This document shows positions 6,170 to 11,961 of a stretch of 11,961 nt of DNA, piece after piece. The stretch is from an uncultured bacterium (GTDB lineage: Bacteria; Bacillota; Clostridia; Christensenellales; QALW01). Both the position numbers and the translations under genes were made by a program. The notes under the pieces are model-generated. The model made no database searches. It was not told the DNA's origin and was given only the letters and a program-made list of their open reading frames with translations. Location: assembly GCA_905214315.1 (NCBI GenBank), contig CAJMLN010000050.1, positions 1-11,961 of the forward strand, read 5' to 3'. Each line of letters starts with the position of its first letter. Positions within the stretch are counted from its first letter, which is position 1.

Positions 6170-6412
6170 GTGACGATAGGCTGTGCCGTAAAGGAACGGA
6201 TATTAGAGTTGTGCCGCCAGAGAAATATCACGGTTAATAAGCTTGCGACAAGCAGCGGGGTTACACAGTCTACGCTCAACAATATTATCAGCGGAAGAAA
6301 TAACAGCACCACTGTGGCTACTGTAAAAAAACTTTGCGATGGATTAGAGATTACGATCATTGATTTTTTTGATGCCGAGGTGTTCCGGCAGCTTGAACAA
6401 GAGATTCGCTGA
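6170..6412 (+). CDS. Xre-family helix-turn-helix transcriptional regulator (single-domain)
   Basis: 80 residues from GTG 6170, preceded by GGAAAAGAG about 10 nt upstream. The whole protein is one Cro/CI-type DNA-binding domain: helix 1 VKERILELCRQRN, helix 2 VNKLATSSG, recognition helix TQSTLNNIISGRN, then TTVATVKKLCDGLEITIIDFFD, where the helix-4/5 'VATVKKLCDGLEI' pattern is typical. There is no sensor or effector domain. It is divergent from the ABC exporter with dyads in between, which suggests it represses or activates that operon, but this is inference. An ATG at 6160 opens only a short peptide in another frame. Confidence 0.82.
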   Translation: MTIGCAVKERILELCRQRNITVNKLATSSGVTQSTLNNIISGRNNSTTVATVKKLCDGLEITIIDFFDAEVFRQLEQEIR

Positions 6413-6445
6413 AAGCAGTCAAGTGTATTTTTGCAGTATTTTATA

Positions 6446-6459
6446 TATACAATTGTATA
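6446..6459. repeat. 14-bp perfect palindrome downstream of the Xre gene
   Basis: TATACAATTGTATA reads the same on both strands. It lies 34 bp after the regulator's stop and upstream of the hairpin at 6495-6521. It shares the CAATTG centre with the dyad at 6098-6107. It is a possible protein-binding site, but chance AT-rich symmetry cannot be excluded. Confidence 0.3.
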
Positions 6460-6494
6460 AGTTTGCTGAAAAAGAAAAATTTTTTGTTTTATTG

Positions 6495-6524
6495 ATGCAT
6501 CGGAATATTTTTCCGATGTATTTT
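6495..6524 (+). terminator. Intrinsic terminator after the Xre regulator
   Basis: Arms 6495-6505 (ATGCATCGGAA) and 6511-6521 pair over 11 positions, with one G-U, around a 5-base TATTT loop. They are followed by TTTTCTTGTT. The T-tract is modest. It separates the regulator from the mrnC promoter. Confidence 0.6.
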
Positions 6525-6534
6525 CTTGTTATAC

Positions 6535-6563
6535 TGTACATAAGCGTGTTTTTTTGTTATAAT
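6535..6563 (+). promoter_or_regulatory. Sigma-A promoter of the mrnC-rlmB-sigH operon
   Basis: TGTACA (6535-6540; 4 of 6 matches), a 17-bp spacer, and perfect TATAAT (6558-6563). It sits between the preceding terminator and mrnC, and no other promoter is seen before sigH. This suggests basal sigH expression comes with the RNA-processing genes. Confidence 0.6.
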
Positions 6564-6624
6564 ATCAAATAATCTTTTAAGAATGGGAGAGTGATAGAGG
6601 ATAGAAGATTTTATTTTTTCTGTA

Positions 6625-7035
6625 GTGCAGCAGAAATTTCAAAAGGATCGGAATACGGTACGTCAATTGAATCCATTGGTTCTGGCGTCAATAGGGGATG
6701 CGGTTTACAGCTTATATATGCGCGCGTATTTGGTGGCTAAACAGGATCTGAATGCACGTTCTCTGCATAGCGCTGCCGCAAAGCTGGTTTGCGCCGCTGC
6801 GCAGAAGGAGGCATATTATAAAATTGAGTCTATGCTTTCAGAAGAAGAACGCTACATTGCCAGACGGGGCCGAAACGCGCACCCTGGGACAGTTCCTAAA
6901 AATGCAAATATAATGGATTATCGGACAGCTACGGCTTTGGAAGCAGTTTTTGGATATTTGTTCTTGCTGCGGGAAGCGGAGCGAATCGACCGATTAATTC
7001 AAAAAATATGGGAGGAACAGCATGAGACAGTTTGA
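6625..7035 (+). CDS. mrnC: Mini-ribonuclease III (MrnC)
   Basis: 136 residues as given from GTG 6625. This is an RNase III catalytic domain without a double-stranded-RNA-binding domain, which defines Mini-III, the dimeric enzyme that matures 23S rRNA ends. Catalytic motifs are LASIGDAVYSLYMR with D25, RGRNAHPGTVPKNA (81-94), and DYRTATALEAVFGYLFL with E106. The start is doubtful: GTG has no ribosome site. The in-frame codons upstream (6601-6624, IEDFIFSV) look like the N-terminus of homologues and lie behind GGGAG/AGAGG, but begin with ATA rather than ATG. It is followed by rlmB with a 14-nt overlap, the usual Firmicute order. Confidence 0.88.
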   Translation: MQQKFQKDRNTVRQLNPLVLASIGDAVYSLYMRAYLVAKQDLNARSLHSAAAKLVCAAAQKEAYYKIESMLSEEERYIARRGRNAHPGTVPKNANIMDYRTATALEAVFGYLFLLREAERIDRLIQKIWEEQHETV

Positions 7036-7909
7036 GGAAAAGAGAGGCTTGAAAAACGGCCGGAAGAAGAAAGACGGTTCCTTTGGTGGATGGGAGAACG
7101 CTGCGTCCAAAAAAAGTATGGATTTTAAAAAGACGGCGGAAAATTTTGAGCCTAAAGGAACACCGGAAGCTGCGGAAAATATCTTGGAGGGGCGAAACCC
7201 GATTCGCGAAGCGCTTAAAGCCGGACGGACGATCGAAAGGCTGTTGGTTGCTAAGGGGGAAATTCAGGGGCCGGTAAAGGAAATTGTTTATGATGCGCGT
7301 GTCAGTGGTGCTGTCATCCAGGAAGTAGAACGGGTTCGCTTGGACAGGCTTTCTGTTACCGGGGCACATCAGGGATTGCTTGCTTATGTGGCGGTGAAAG
7401 AATATTCTTCGGTAGAGGATATTCTTCTTTATGCAAAAAAAAGAGAAGAACAGCCTTTGCTTGTTCTTCTTGATGGAATTTGTGATCCGCAGAATTTGGG
7501 GGCAATCATCAGAACAGCAGAGTGCGCGGGAGCGCATGGCATTATTATTCCCCAGCGGAGAGCAGTCGGTTTGACGCCGGTGGTGGCAAAATGCTCTGCG
7601 GGAGCTGTGGAATATATGCGTATTGCCCGGGTGACGAATATTTCGCAGACAATAGAAAAGCTTAAAAAAGAAGGGCTGTGGGTCTATGGCGCCTCGATGG
7701 AGGGAAAGCGGTATTCTCATGTGGATATGACGGGGCCGGCGGCGCTGGTAATCGGTGCCGAAGGCGAGGGGATATCTCCTTTGGTAAAACGGAATTGTGA
7801 TTGCTTGGTATCTTTGCCGCAAAGCGGACATATCGAATCGCTGAACGCATCGGTTGCGGCAGGAATTTTAATTTATGATTGCCTGCGCCAGCGTGCGGAG
7901 AAGCAGTGA
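7022..7909 (+). CDS. rlmB: 23S rRNA (guanosine-2'-O-)-methyltransferase RlmB/TrmH family
   Basis: 295 residues; the start has GGGAGG 6 nt upstream, inside the end of mrnC. Residues 1-50 are a basic, low-complexity extension (KRGLKNGRKKKDG...). The SpoU substrate-binding domain spans about 53-130 (ILEGRNPIREAL...HQGLLAYV). The SPOUT trefoil-knot methyltransferase domain is about 145-290: motif 1 NLGAIIRTAE with N158 and R164, motif 2 VIGAEGEGI with E247/E249, and motif 3 SLPQSGHIESLNASVAAG with N275. It methylates a conserved guanosine of the 23S peptidyl-transferase region using S-adenosylmethionine. The yacP gene that often follows in Bacilli is absent: the stop overlaps the sigH start directly (GTGA). 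Confidence 0.9.
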   Translation: MRQFEEKRGLKNGRKKKDGSFGGWENAASKKSMDFKKTAENFEPKGTPEAAENILEGRNPIREALKAGRTIERLLVAKGEIQGPVKEIVYDARVSGAVIQEVERVRLDRLSVTGAHQGLLAYVAVKEYSSVEDILLYAKKREEQPLLVLLDGICDPQNLGAIIRTAECAGAHGIIIPQRRAVGLTPVVAKCSAGAVEYMRIARVTNISQTIEKLKKEGLWVYGASMEGKRYSHVDMTGPAALVIGAEGEGISPLVKRNCDCLVSLPQSGHIESLNASVAAGILIYDCLRQRAEKQ

Positions 7910-8502
7910 GGAGCGGCATTAGAGACGAGAGACTTGTTCTGCTTGCGCAGCGGGGGGATACAAAGGCACTGGAGGATATTTTAAAAAAGTATAAGGGTCT
8001 GGTATGTGTAAAATGCCGTAGCTTTTATATTGTAGGTGCTTCCTATGAGGATCTCGTTCAGGAGGGAATGATCGGCCTGCTGCGGGCCGTTATGGATTTT
8101 GATGCTGGTAAAAACGATAGCTTTTCGGCTTTTGCTTCTCTTTGCATTCGCAGGCAGCTGATATCAGCGCTGAAATCAGCTAATACAAAAAAGAATATTC
8201 CTTTGAACACGTATATTTCATTGAACAATCCGGTAAAGGATGATAAGGAAGGACGTACACTGGGGGAAATATTGCAGGTTAAAGGCGTTAATCCGGAAGA
8301 GATTTTTATTATGGAGGAAAGTGAAAAAAGTATTTGGAAACGCTTAGATGCGTCTCTTTCTAATTTTGAAAAGCAGGTTCTGTCAGAATATCTGCAAAAT
8401 CGAACGTATGAGGAAATCGCACAAACGCTTTCCACTACCAAGAAAAGCGTGGATAATGCAGTACAGCGTATTAAACAAAAATTGCACAGAATGAAACAAT
8501 AA
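7906..8502 (+). CDS. sigH: RNA polymerase sigma-H factor (Spo0H)
   Basis: 198 residues from GTG 7906, which has GGAG 5 nt upstream and overlaps the rlmB stop by 4 nt. An upstream TTG at 7879 lies deeper inside rlmB and has no ribosome site. Sigma-70 region 2 is seen at about 22-95: ALEDILKKYKGLV, then SYEDLVQEGMIGLLRAVMDF and FASLCIRRQLISALK. A linker with IPLNTYISLNNPV is characteristic of SigH. Region 4 (about 140-195) ends in the helix-turn-helix NRTYEEIAQTLSTTKKSVDN. SigH directs genes of the transition to stationary phase and sporulation (spo0A, spoIIA, ftsZ promoters in Bacillus). Its position after mrnC-rlmB and the presence of cwlD nearby both fit a spore former. It is slightly shorter than the Bacillus protein at both ends. 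Confidence 0.92.
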   Translation: MRSGIRDERLVLLAQRGDTKALEDILKKYKGLVCVKCRSFYIVGASYEDLVQEGMIGLLRAVMDFDAGKNDSFSAFASLCIRRQLISALKSANTKKNIPLNTYISLNNPVKDDKEGRTLGEILQVKGVNPEEIFIMEESEKSIWKRLDASLSNFEKQVLSEYLQNRTYEEIAQTLSTTKKSVDNAVQRIKQKLHRMKQ

Positions 8503-8508
8503 GAATTG

Positions 8509-8540
8509 AAGATCCCGGTTTTTGTCTGGGATTTTTAATT
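8509..8540 (+). terminator. Intrinsic terminator after sigH
   Basis: Arms 8509-8518 (AAGATCCCGG) and 8526-8535 pair over 10 positions, including two G-U, with loop TTTTTGT, followed by a T-rich tail. It begins 6 nt after the sigH stop. Read on the minus strand the tail is poorer, so it serves sigH mainly. Confidence 0.75.
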
Positions 8541-8562
8541 TTGTGATTTTGAAAAAAACGAA

Positions 8563-9261
8563 TTATTGTCCGGCATTATGTTTTTTGCAGATGGTATTGT
8601 AAATTAATAACCCGGTAATGCTGAGTACGCCTGTAATGCCGAAAACAATTAGCGCGAAGATATAATTCTGTGTTCCCACAGCGTCACCGCTTATAATGGA
8701 GGTAAGAACCGAGGGAATACGGGCTATTGTGCTTAACAAAAGCCATGGCCCAAGCTTGATGGGGGTAAGTCCTGCCACATAGGAAAGCAGATCTTTTGGC
8801 GTTCCGGGAATAAAAAAAACAATAAAAGTTATAAAATACATGCGCTGTTTATTGTGTAAAAATTTTAAAGAACGAATTTTATCCATAGAAAAAAACAATT
8901 CTACTAATTTTACACCGAATTTTTTAGTCAGGGTAAAAACTAAAAGACTGCCGATTATGATTCCCGCCATGCACAGCAATGTTCCCTCGATTGCACCGAA
9001 AGCGTATCCAGCCAGCAACTCAAAAGGCTCACCCGGAATAAAAGCGAAGATGATTTGAAAAACTAAAATACCGATAAAGGCAAGGTACCCCCAAACGCCC
9101 AGGGAATCCACCCAAATGCGAAAACGTTCCGGATCTTTTGCAAATTTTACAAGTGGGATTCCCACTATAATACATACCAGAACTAAGAATACAACAATCG
9201 CTATGGTAATGGAAAGGCCGACTTTTTTTTTGTTCTGATCAGTAATTCGAAATTTTTTCAT
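8563..9261 (-). CDS. TVP38/TMEM64 (VTT/DedA-like) membrane protein
   Basis: 232 residues from ATG 9259-9261, chosen because AGGA lies 9 nt upstream. The ATG three codons earlier (9268-9270) directly abuts that AGGA. After a basic N-terminus there is a hydrophobic segment (17-38), then the VTT core: WGYLAFIGILVFQIIFAFIPGE (57-78), the re-entrant motif PGEPFELLAGYAFG (76-89), G-rich TM at 93-111, and the second half-repeat FFIPGTPKDLLSYVAGLTPI (149-168) with RIPS (181-184), and a last TM at about 201-222. Relatives are lipid scramblases or transporters of the DedA superfamily; bacterial members of this branch are mostly uncharacterised. It is convergent with sigH and lies 60 bp after nrdG, apparently behind a hairpin; no clear promoter was found. 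Confidence 0.85.
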   Translation of the reverse strand: MKKFRITDQNKKKVGLSITIAIVVFLVLVCIIVGIPLVKFAKDPERFRIWVDSLGVWGYLAFIGILVFQIIFAFIPGEPFELLAGYAFGAIEGTLLCMAGIIIGSLLVFTLTKKFGVKLVELFFSMDKIRSLKFLHNKQRMYFITFIVFFIPGTPKDLLSYVAGLTPIKLGPWLLLSTIARIPSVLTSIISGDAVGTQNYIFALIVFGITGVLSITGLLIYNTICKKHNAGQ

Positions 9262-9311
9262 AATCCACATTCCTAAATCGTATGATAAAAGATGAGAAGA
9301 TATAACAAATA

Positions 9312-9341
9312 GGCCGGGAGTTTAGTTTTTTATACCCGGCC
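9312..9341 (-). terminator. Probable terminator at the end of the anaerobic RNR operon
   Basis: Arms GGCCGGG and CCCGGCC (9312-9318 / 9335-9341) pair perfectly around a 16-base loop that contains the nrdG stop codon. On the minus strand the hairpin is followed by TATTTGTTATA, a weak U-tract. It could be a leaky terminator or a 3' stabilising hairpin; the TVP38-like gene begins about 50 bp further on. Confidence 0.5.
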
Positions 9342-9813
9342 AAGTATGCAGGTCAATGATCCTCTGATTCTCGCTTCCGCGAAAGAGCAGCTCTAAATTA
9401 CGCTGCTGCTCTATATACGGGCCGTCGACCAGTGTGTCGCAGAGTTGTAGAAGTTCTTTGATAAACGGATCCTGAGCGGCTTTTTCTAAAAGCTGTTCTA
9501 TAGTATACCCGGAATAAATATAAATATTTAACCTCAATATTTTAATTGCATGGGCAAGCTCGCAAAGCGCTTCTGCCTGACAAAACGGCTCTCCGCCGGA
9601 AAAAGTAACGCCTGAGAGTAAAGGGTTTTCTTTTATAGCCGAAAATAGTTCATCGGTTGTTTTTTTGTAGCCTGTACCGAATGCATGGGATTGTGGATTG
9701 TGACAACCGGGACAATGATGCGGACAGCCCTGTACAAAGATGCTGTAGCGCAGGCCAGGGCCATCAACGATAGATTCAGGCGCTTCGCCATAAAGATCAA
9801 GGGTTAACGCCAT
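9322..9813 (-). CDS. nrdG: Anaerobic ribonucleotide reductase activating protein (radical SAM activase NrdG)
   Basis: 163 residues from ATG 9811-9813 (MALTLDLYGEAPES...). An ATG 12 codons earlier (9847-9849) lacks a ribosome site and would reach further back into the preceding gene. The N-terminal ESIVDGPGLRYSIFVQGC and the radical-SAM motif GCPHHCPGC (CxxxCxxC, binding the [4Fe-4S] cluster) are diagnostic, as is the SAM-binding GVTFSGGEPF. The late DTLVDGPYIE stretch is typical of NrdG. It cleaves S-adenosylmethionine to place a radical on the glycine of the reductase. It overlaps the 49-codon gene that carries this glycine by 17 nt, so translation is probably coupled. Confidence 0.9.
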   Translation of the reverse strand: MALTLDLYGEAPESIVDGPGLRYSIFVQGCPHHCPGCHNPQSHAFGTGYKKTTDELFSAIKENPLLSGVTFSGGEPFCQAEALCELAHAIKILRLNIYIYSGYTIEQLLEKAAQDPFIKELLQLCDTLVDGPYIEQQRNLELLFRGSENQRIIDLHTWPGIKN

Positions 9814-9946
9814 GTTTAACGCGGTCTCTTTCTTCAGCACGCTTTGCATTATTAAAGCGATCGGTGGTACCTACCAGATAGCCGGTGATCCGGCGGATCC
9901 GCTCAAATTTAATACCTTCTCCTACTTTTTGATTTTTTACTGTCAT
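9797..9946 (-). CDS. Stand-alone glycyl-radical domain of class III ribonucleotide reductase (49 residues)
   Basis: This short gene reads MTVKNQKVGE... and ends ...RVKHGVNP. It has a consensus AAGGAGG (9955-9961, minus) 8 nt before its ATG, and starts 16 nt after the nrdD stop. Residues about 15-46 align along their length with the extreme C-terminus of single-chain NrdD proteins: RRITGYLVG (18-26) corresponds to the RRVCGYLG radical loop of the E. coli enzyme as I remember it, and FNNAKRAEERDRVKH (31-45) to its closing FNAGK...RVKH segment. G22 would be the radical glycine. The large NrdD chain upstream stops before this region. The peptide therefore probably docks into NrdD and supplies the catalytic radical, activated by NrdG encoded next. 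A recently split gene is the alternative, but the strong ribosome site and clean N-terminus favour a working separate gene. Confidence 0.8.
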   Translation of the reverse strand: MTVKNQKVGEGIKFERIRRITGYLVGTTDRFNNAKRAEERDRVKHGVNP

Positions 9947-9954
9947 GATTATTT

Positions 9955-9961
9955 CCTCCTT
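9955..9961 (-). promoter_or_regulatory. Strong ribosome site of the 49-codon glycyl-radical gene
   Basis: AAGGAGG on the minus strand, immediately after the nrdD TAA (9963-9965) and 8 nt before ATG 9944-9946. It is one of the best Shine-Dalgarno sequences in the window, and is the main evidence that the small frame is translated on its own rather than being a leftover of a broken nrdD. Confidence 0.8.
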
Positions 9962-9962
9962 A

Positions 9963-11961
9963 TTAATCACATCCGCATATGCGAGGCATAGTTGGATAAT
10001 TTTTTCTTAATTCTTTTAATTTTTCTATACTTACGGCTTCGCCTTCACGTCGTCCACAGCGGGGGCAGACCTCGTCAATTACACCGGTATAGCCGCATAC
10101 AGGATCTCGGTCTACCGGATGGTTTACCGAGCCGTAGCCAATGCCACATTCTTTCATATAACGGATAATCGATTCAAAAGCCTCTAAATTTTTGCAGGTA
10201 TCACCGTCGAGTTCCACATAACTGATATGACCGGCATTGGTAAGCTCATGATATGGTGCTTCCAATTTGATCTTTTTAAATGCCGGAATATGGTAGTATA
10301 CGGGAATATGGAAGGAATTTGTATAATATTCCCGATCGGTAATACCCGGAATGACACCGAATTTCTTTTTATCAAGGTTGATAAAGCGTCCGCTCAGCCC
10401 TTCGGCGGGCGTTGCTAACAGCGTAAAATTCAGCCCGGTTTCCTTGGAGCGCATATCCATCATGTTGCGCATATGGCCGATGATTTTTAGGCCCAACTGT
10501 TGGCTTGCTTCGCTTTCGCCGTGATGGAAGCCTGTTAAGGCTTTTAAGGTTTCGGCCAGGCCGATAAAGCCCATGCTTAACGTGCCATGTTTTAATACCT
10601 CGGAGATATCGTCATCTGGACCGAGAGAATCGGAATCGAGCCATACACCTTGTCCCATCAAAAAGGGATAGTTAATTACTTTACGCGCGCACTGAATTTT
10701 AAAGCGGTGAAGCAATTGACGGCAAACCAGGTCGATACGTTCATCCAGCAGAGAGAAGAAAGTATCCAGATTTCCGTTGGATAGGAGGGCAATGCGGGGT
10801 AGATTGATAGAGGTAAAGCTTAAATTGCCTCTTCCGCAGGTAACCTCGCGGGAGGGATCATATACATTGCCGATTACGCGGGTACGGCAGCCCATATAGG
10901 CGATTTCAGTATTATAATCACCGGGCTTATAATATTTCAGATTAAACGGTGCATCAATAAAACTAAAATTGGGAAACAGACGTTTAGCGCTTGTTTTAAT
11001 GGCCAGCTGGAAAAGGTCATAGTTCGGTTCACCCGGATTAAAGTTGATGCCTTCCTTTACTTTGAAAATCTGTACCGGAAAGATCGGAGTTTCGCCGTTT
11101 CCTAAACCAGCGTCGGTGGCCAGCAAAAGATTTTTCATAACCATACGCGCTTCGGGTGAGATATCGGTACCATAGTTAATGGAACTGAACGGTACCTGCG
11201 CGCCTGCACGTGAATTCATGGTATTTAGATTATGGATGAATGCTTCCATGGCCTGATACGTTTCTTTATCCGTACGGTCGGCGGCACTGGAAAATGCAAA
11301 CGTATCGGCTTTAGTAAAATCAAATTTTTGTCCGGTTTTCTCCGCCCAGCCGAACAGAGCGCTGTGAAAAGCAGTCTGATTCGAAAGAGAAGGAAGGACA
11401 TTGACAGCTTCTTTAATTTTTTTGATGAGTGTTTCAGCTTCTTCGGCAGAGAGCTCAAAAGCAATTACCGCATATTCTTCCAAAGCATGAAAATAATTCT
11501 TTATAAAAGATTTTGCTACGCCCTTTGCCATGGCGTAATCAAAGTTGGGCACACTTTGACCGCCGTGCATTTCATTTTGATTGGCTTGTATGGCAATGCA
11601 GGCCAAAGAGGCATAGCTTAAAATGCTGTTGGGCTCCCGCAGATAGCCGTGACCGGTAGAAAAACCGTTTTTAAATAGTTTTAGCAAATCAATTTGGCAG
11701 CAGGTTTCGGTCAGCATATAAAAATCTTTGTCATGAATATGGATATCCCCATTAATATGCGCAGCGGCAATATCTTTGGGCAGGATATAGTTATCTACAA
11801 AATATTTTGCGCCTTCAGAGCCGTATTTCAGCATTGTACCCATGGCCGAATCTGCGTCAATATTCGCATTTTCACGTTTGATATCCGCATCCTTCGCATC
11901 AGAAAAGGTAAGTTCGTCATATATTTTCATCAAATCAGACTCTGTTTGCCGGATTTTTGTA
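9963..11961 (-). CDS. nrdD: Anaerobic (class III) ribonucleoside-triphosphate reductase NrdD, large chain, 5' end outside window
   Basis: The frame is open from the right edge (665 codons visible); the ATP-cone region and true start lie beyond it. The TTG/ATG near 11930 are internal: upstream codons still read TKIRQTESDL in register with homologues. Conserved features are NANIDADSAMGTMLKYGSEG, the DIHIHDKDFYM stretch, TETCCQIDLLKLF, the active-site MGCRTRV (Cys at 10887-10889), and FIGLAETLKALTG. Near the end NHPVDRDPVCGYTG...CPRCG gives the Cys-rich zinc region (Cys codons 10095-10097, 10065-10067, 10056-10058), with the first Cys of the usual first pair absent. The chain then ends in MPRICGCD and stops, with no RxxGYL radical loop. 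It reduces ribonucleoside triphosphates to dNTPs in strict anaerobiosis. The missing radical segment is supplied by the next gene. Confidence 0.9.
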   Translation of the reverse strand, partial: TKIRQTESDLMKIYDELTFSDAKDADIKRENANIDADSAMGTMLKYGSEGAKYFVDNYILPKDIAAAHINGDIHIHDKDFYMLTETCCQIDLLKLFKNGFSTGHGYLREPNSILSYASLACIAIQANQNEMHGGQSVPNFDYAMAKGVAKSFIKNYFHALEEYAVIAFELSAEEAETLIKKIKEAVNVLPSLSNQTAFHSALFGWAEKTGQKFDFTKADTFAFSSAADRTDKETYQAMEAFIHNLNTMNSRAGAQVPFSSINYGTDISPEARMVMKNLLLATDAGLGNGETPIFPVQIFKVKEGINFNPGEPNYDLFQLAIKTSAKRLFPNFSFIDAPFNLKYYKPGDYNTEIAYMGCRTRVIGNVYDPSREVTCGRGNLSFTSINLPRIALLSNGNLDTFFSLLDERIDLVCRQLLHRFKIQCARKVINYPFLMGQGVWLDSDSLGPDDDISEVLKHGTLSMGFIGLAETLKALTGFHHGESEASQQLGLKIIGHMRNMMDMRSKETGLNFTLLATPAEGLSGRFINLDKKKFGVIPGITDREYYTNSFHIPVYYHIPAFKKIKLEAPYHELTNAGHISYVELDGDTCKNLEAFESIIRYMKECGIGYGSVNHPVDRDPVCGYTGVIDEVCPRCGRREGEAVSIEKLKELRKNYPTMPRICGCD

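Noticed and set aside
6160..6237. 25-codon frame starting at ATG 6160, overlapping the Xre regulator start
   Set aside because: The purine stretch directly abuts the ATG, the peptide resembles nothing known, and the frame lies inside the regulator gene; most likely incidental.
7879..7905. Upstream TTG start for sigH
   Set aside because: It lies deep inside rlmB without a ribosome site; GTG 7906 has GGAG 5 nt upstream and the common GTGA overlap.
9814..9849. Longer nrdG start at ATG 9847-9849
   Set aside because: No ribosome site, and it would overlap the glycyl-radical gene by 53 nt; the extra residues are just that gene's DNA read in another frame.
11928..11933. ATG/TTG near the right edge as the nrdD start
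   Set aside because: The frame continues open to the edge with in-register residues and there is no ribosome site; the ATP-cone region normally precedes this point.

Overview
The window is a chromosomal stretch from an anaerobic, endospore-forming, moderately low-GC Firmicute, most likely of the Clostridia and plausibly Lachnospiraceae-like. The evidence is strong AAGGAGG-type ribosome sites, the spore-cortex amidase CwlD, the sporulation/stationary sigma factor SigH in the mrnC-rlmB-sigH order, a two-subunit oxygen-sensitive Fe-S fumarase, and an anaerobic (class III) ribonucleotide reductase. I see no insertion sequence, phage gene, CRISPR array, rRNA or tRNA.

Layout. 1-645 (minus) is the N-terminal part of a secreted protein with a carbohydrate-binding-like domain; it runs off the left edge. 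It is divergent from a small lipoprotein (765-1229, plus). 1230-1667 is a long gene-free stretch holding five exact TTATCCACA DnaA boxes within 112 bp. cwlD follows (1668-2381). Then comes the fumarase alpha/beta operon (2448-3826), with its own sigma-A-type promoter and a perfect 26-bp dyad over the transcription start. A strong bidirectional terminator separates it from a convergent ABC exporter operon (permease 3877-5148, ATPase 5145-6050, minus). The exporter is divergent from a small Xre-type regulator (6170-6412), with operator-like dyads between them. mrnC-rlmB-sigH (6625-8502, plus) form a translationally overlapping RNA-processing and sigma operon. It is convergent with a TVP38/TMEM64 membrane protein (8563-9261, minus). 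The right end is the anaerobic RNR cluster, read leftward: nrdD (9963 to beyond the right edge), a 49-codon gene (9797-9946), then the activase nrdG (9322-9813).

How the genes work together. The RNR operon supplies dNTPs without oxygen. Its most unusual point is that the NrdD reading frame stops just after the Cys-rich zinc region. The glycyl-radical segment (RRITGYLVG...RVKH) is instead encoded by the separate 49-residue gene, which has its own strong ribosome site and sits immediately before the gene for the activase that would generate the radical. This looks like a split class III RNR. The second notable item is the DnaA-box cluster with no dnaA or dnaN beside it: a candidate origin, DnaA-titration site or DnaA-controlled regulatory region. 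The rest is mostly housekeeping: fumarase for central metabolism, Mini-III and RlmB for 23S rRNA maturation, SigH for the stationary-phase/sporulation switch, and CwlD for cortex modification.
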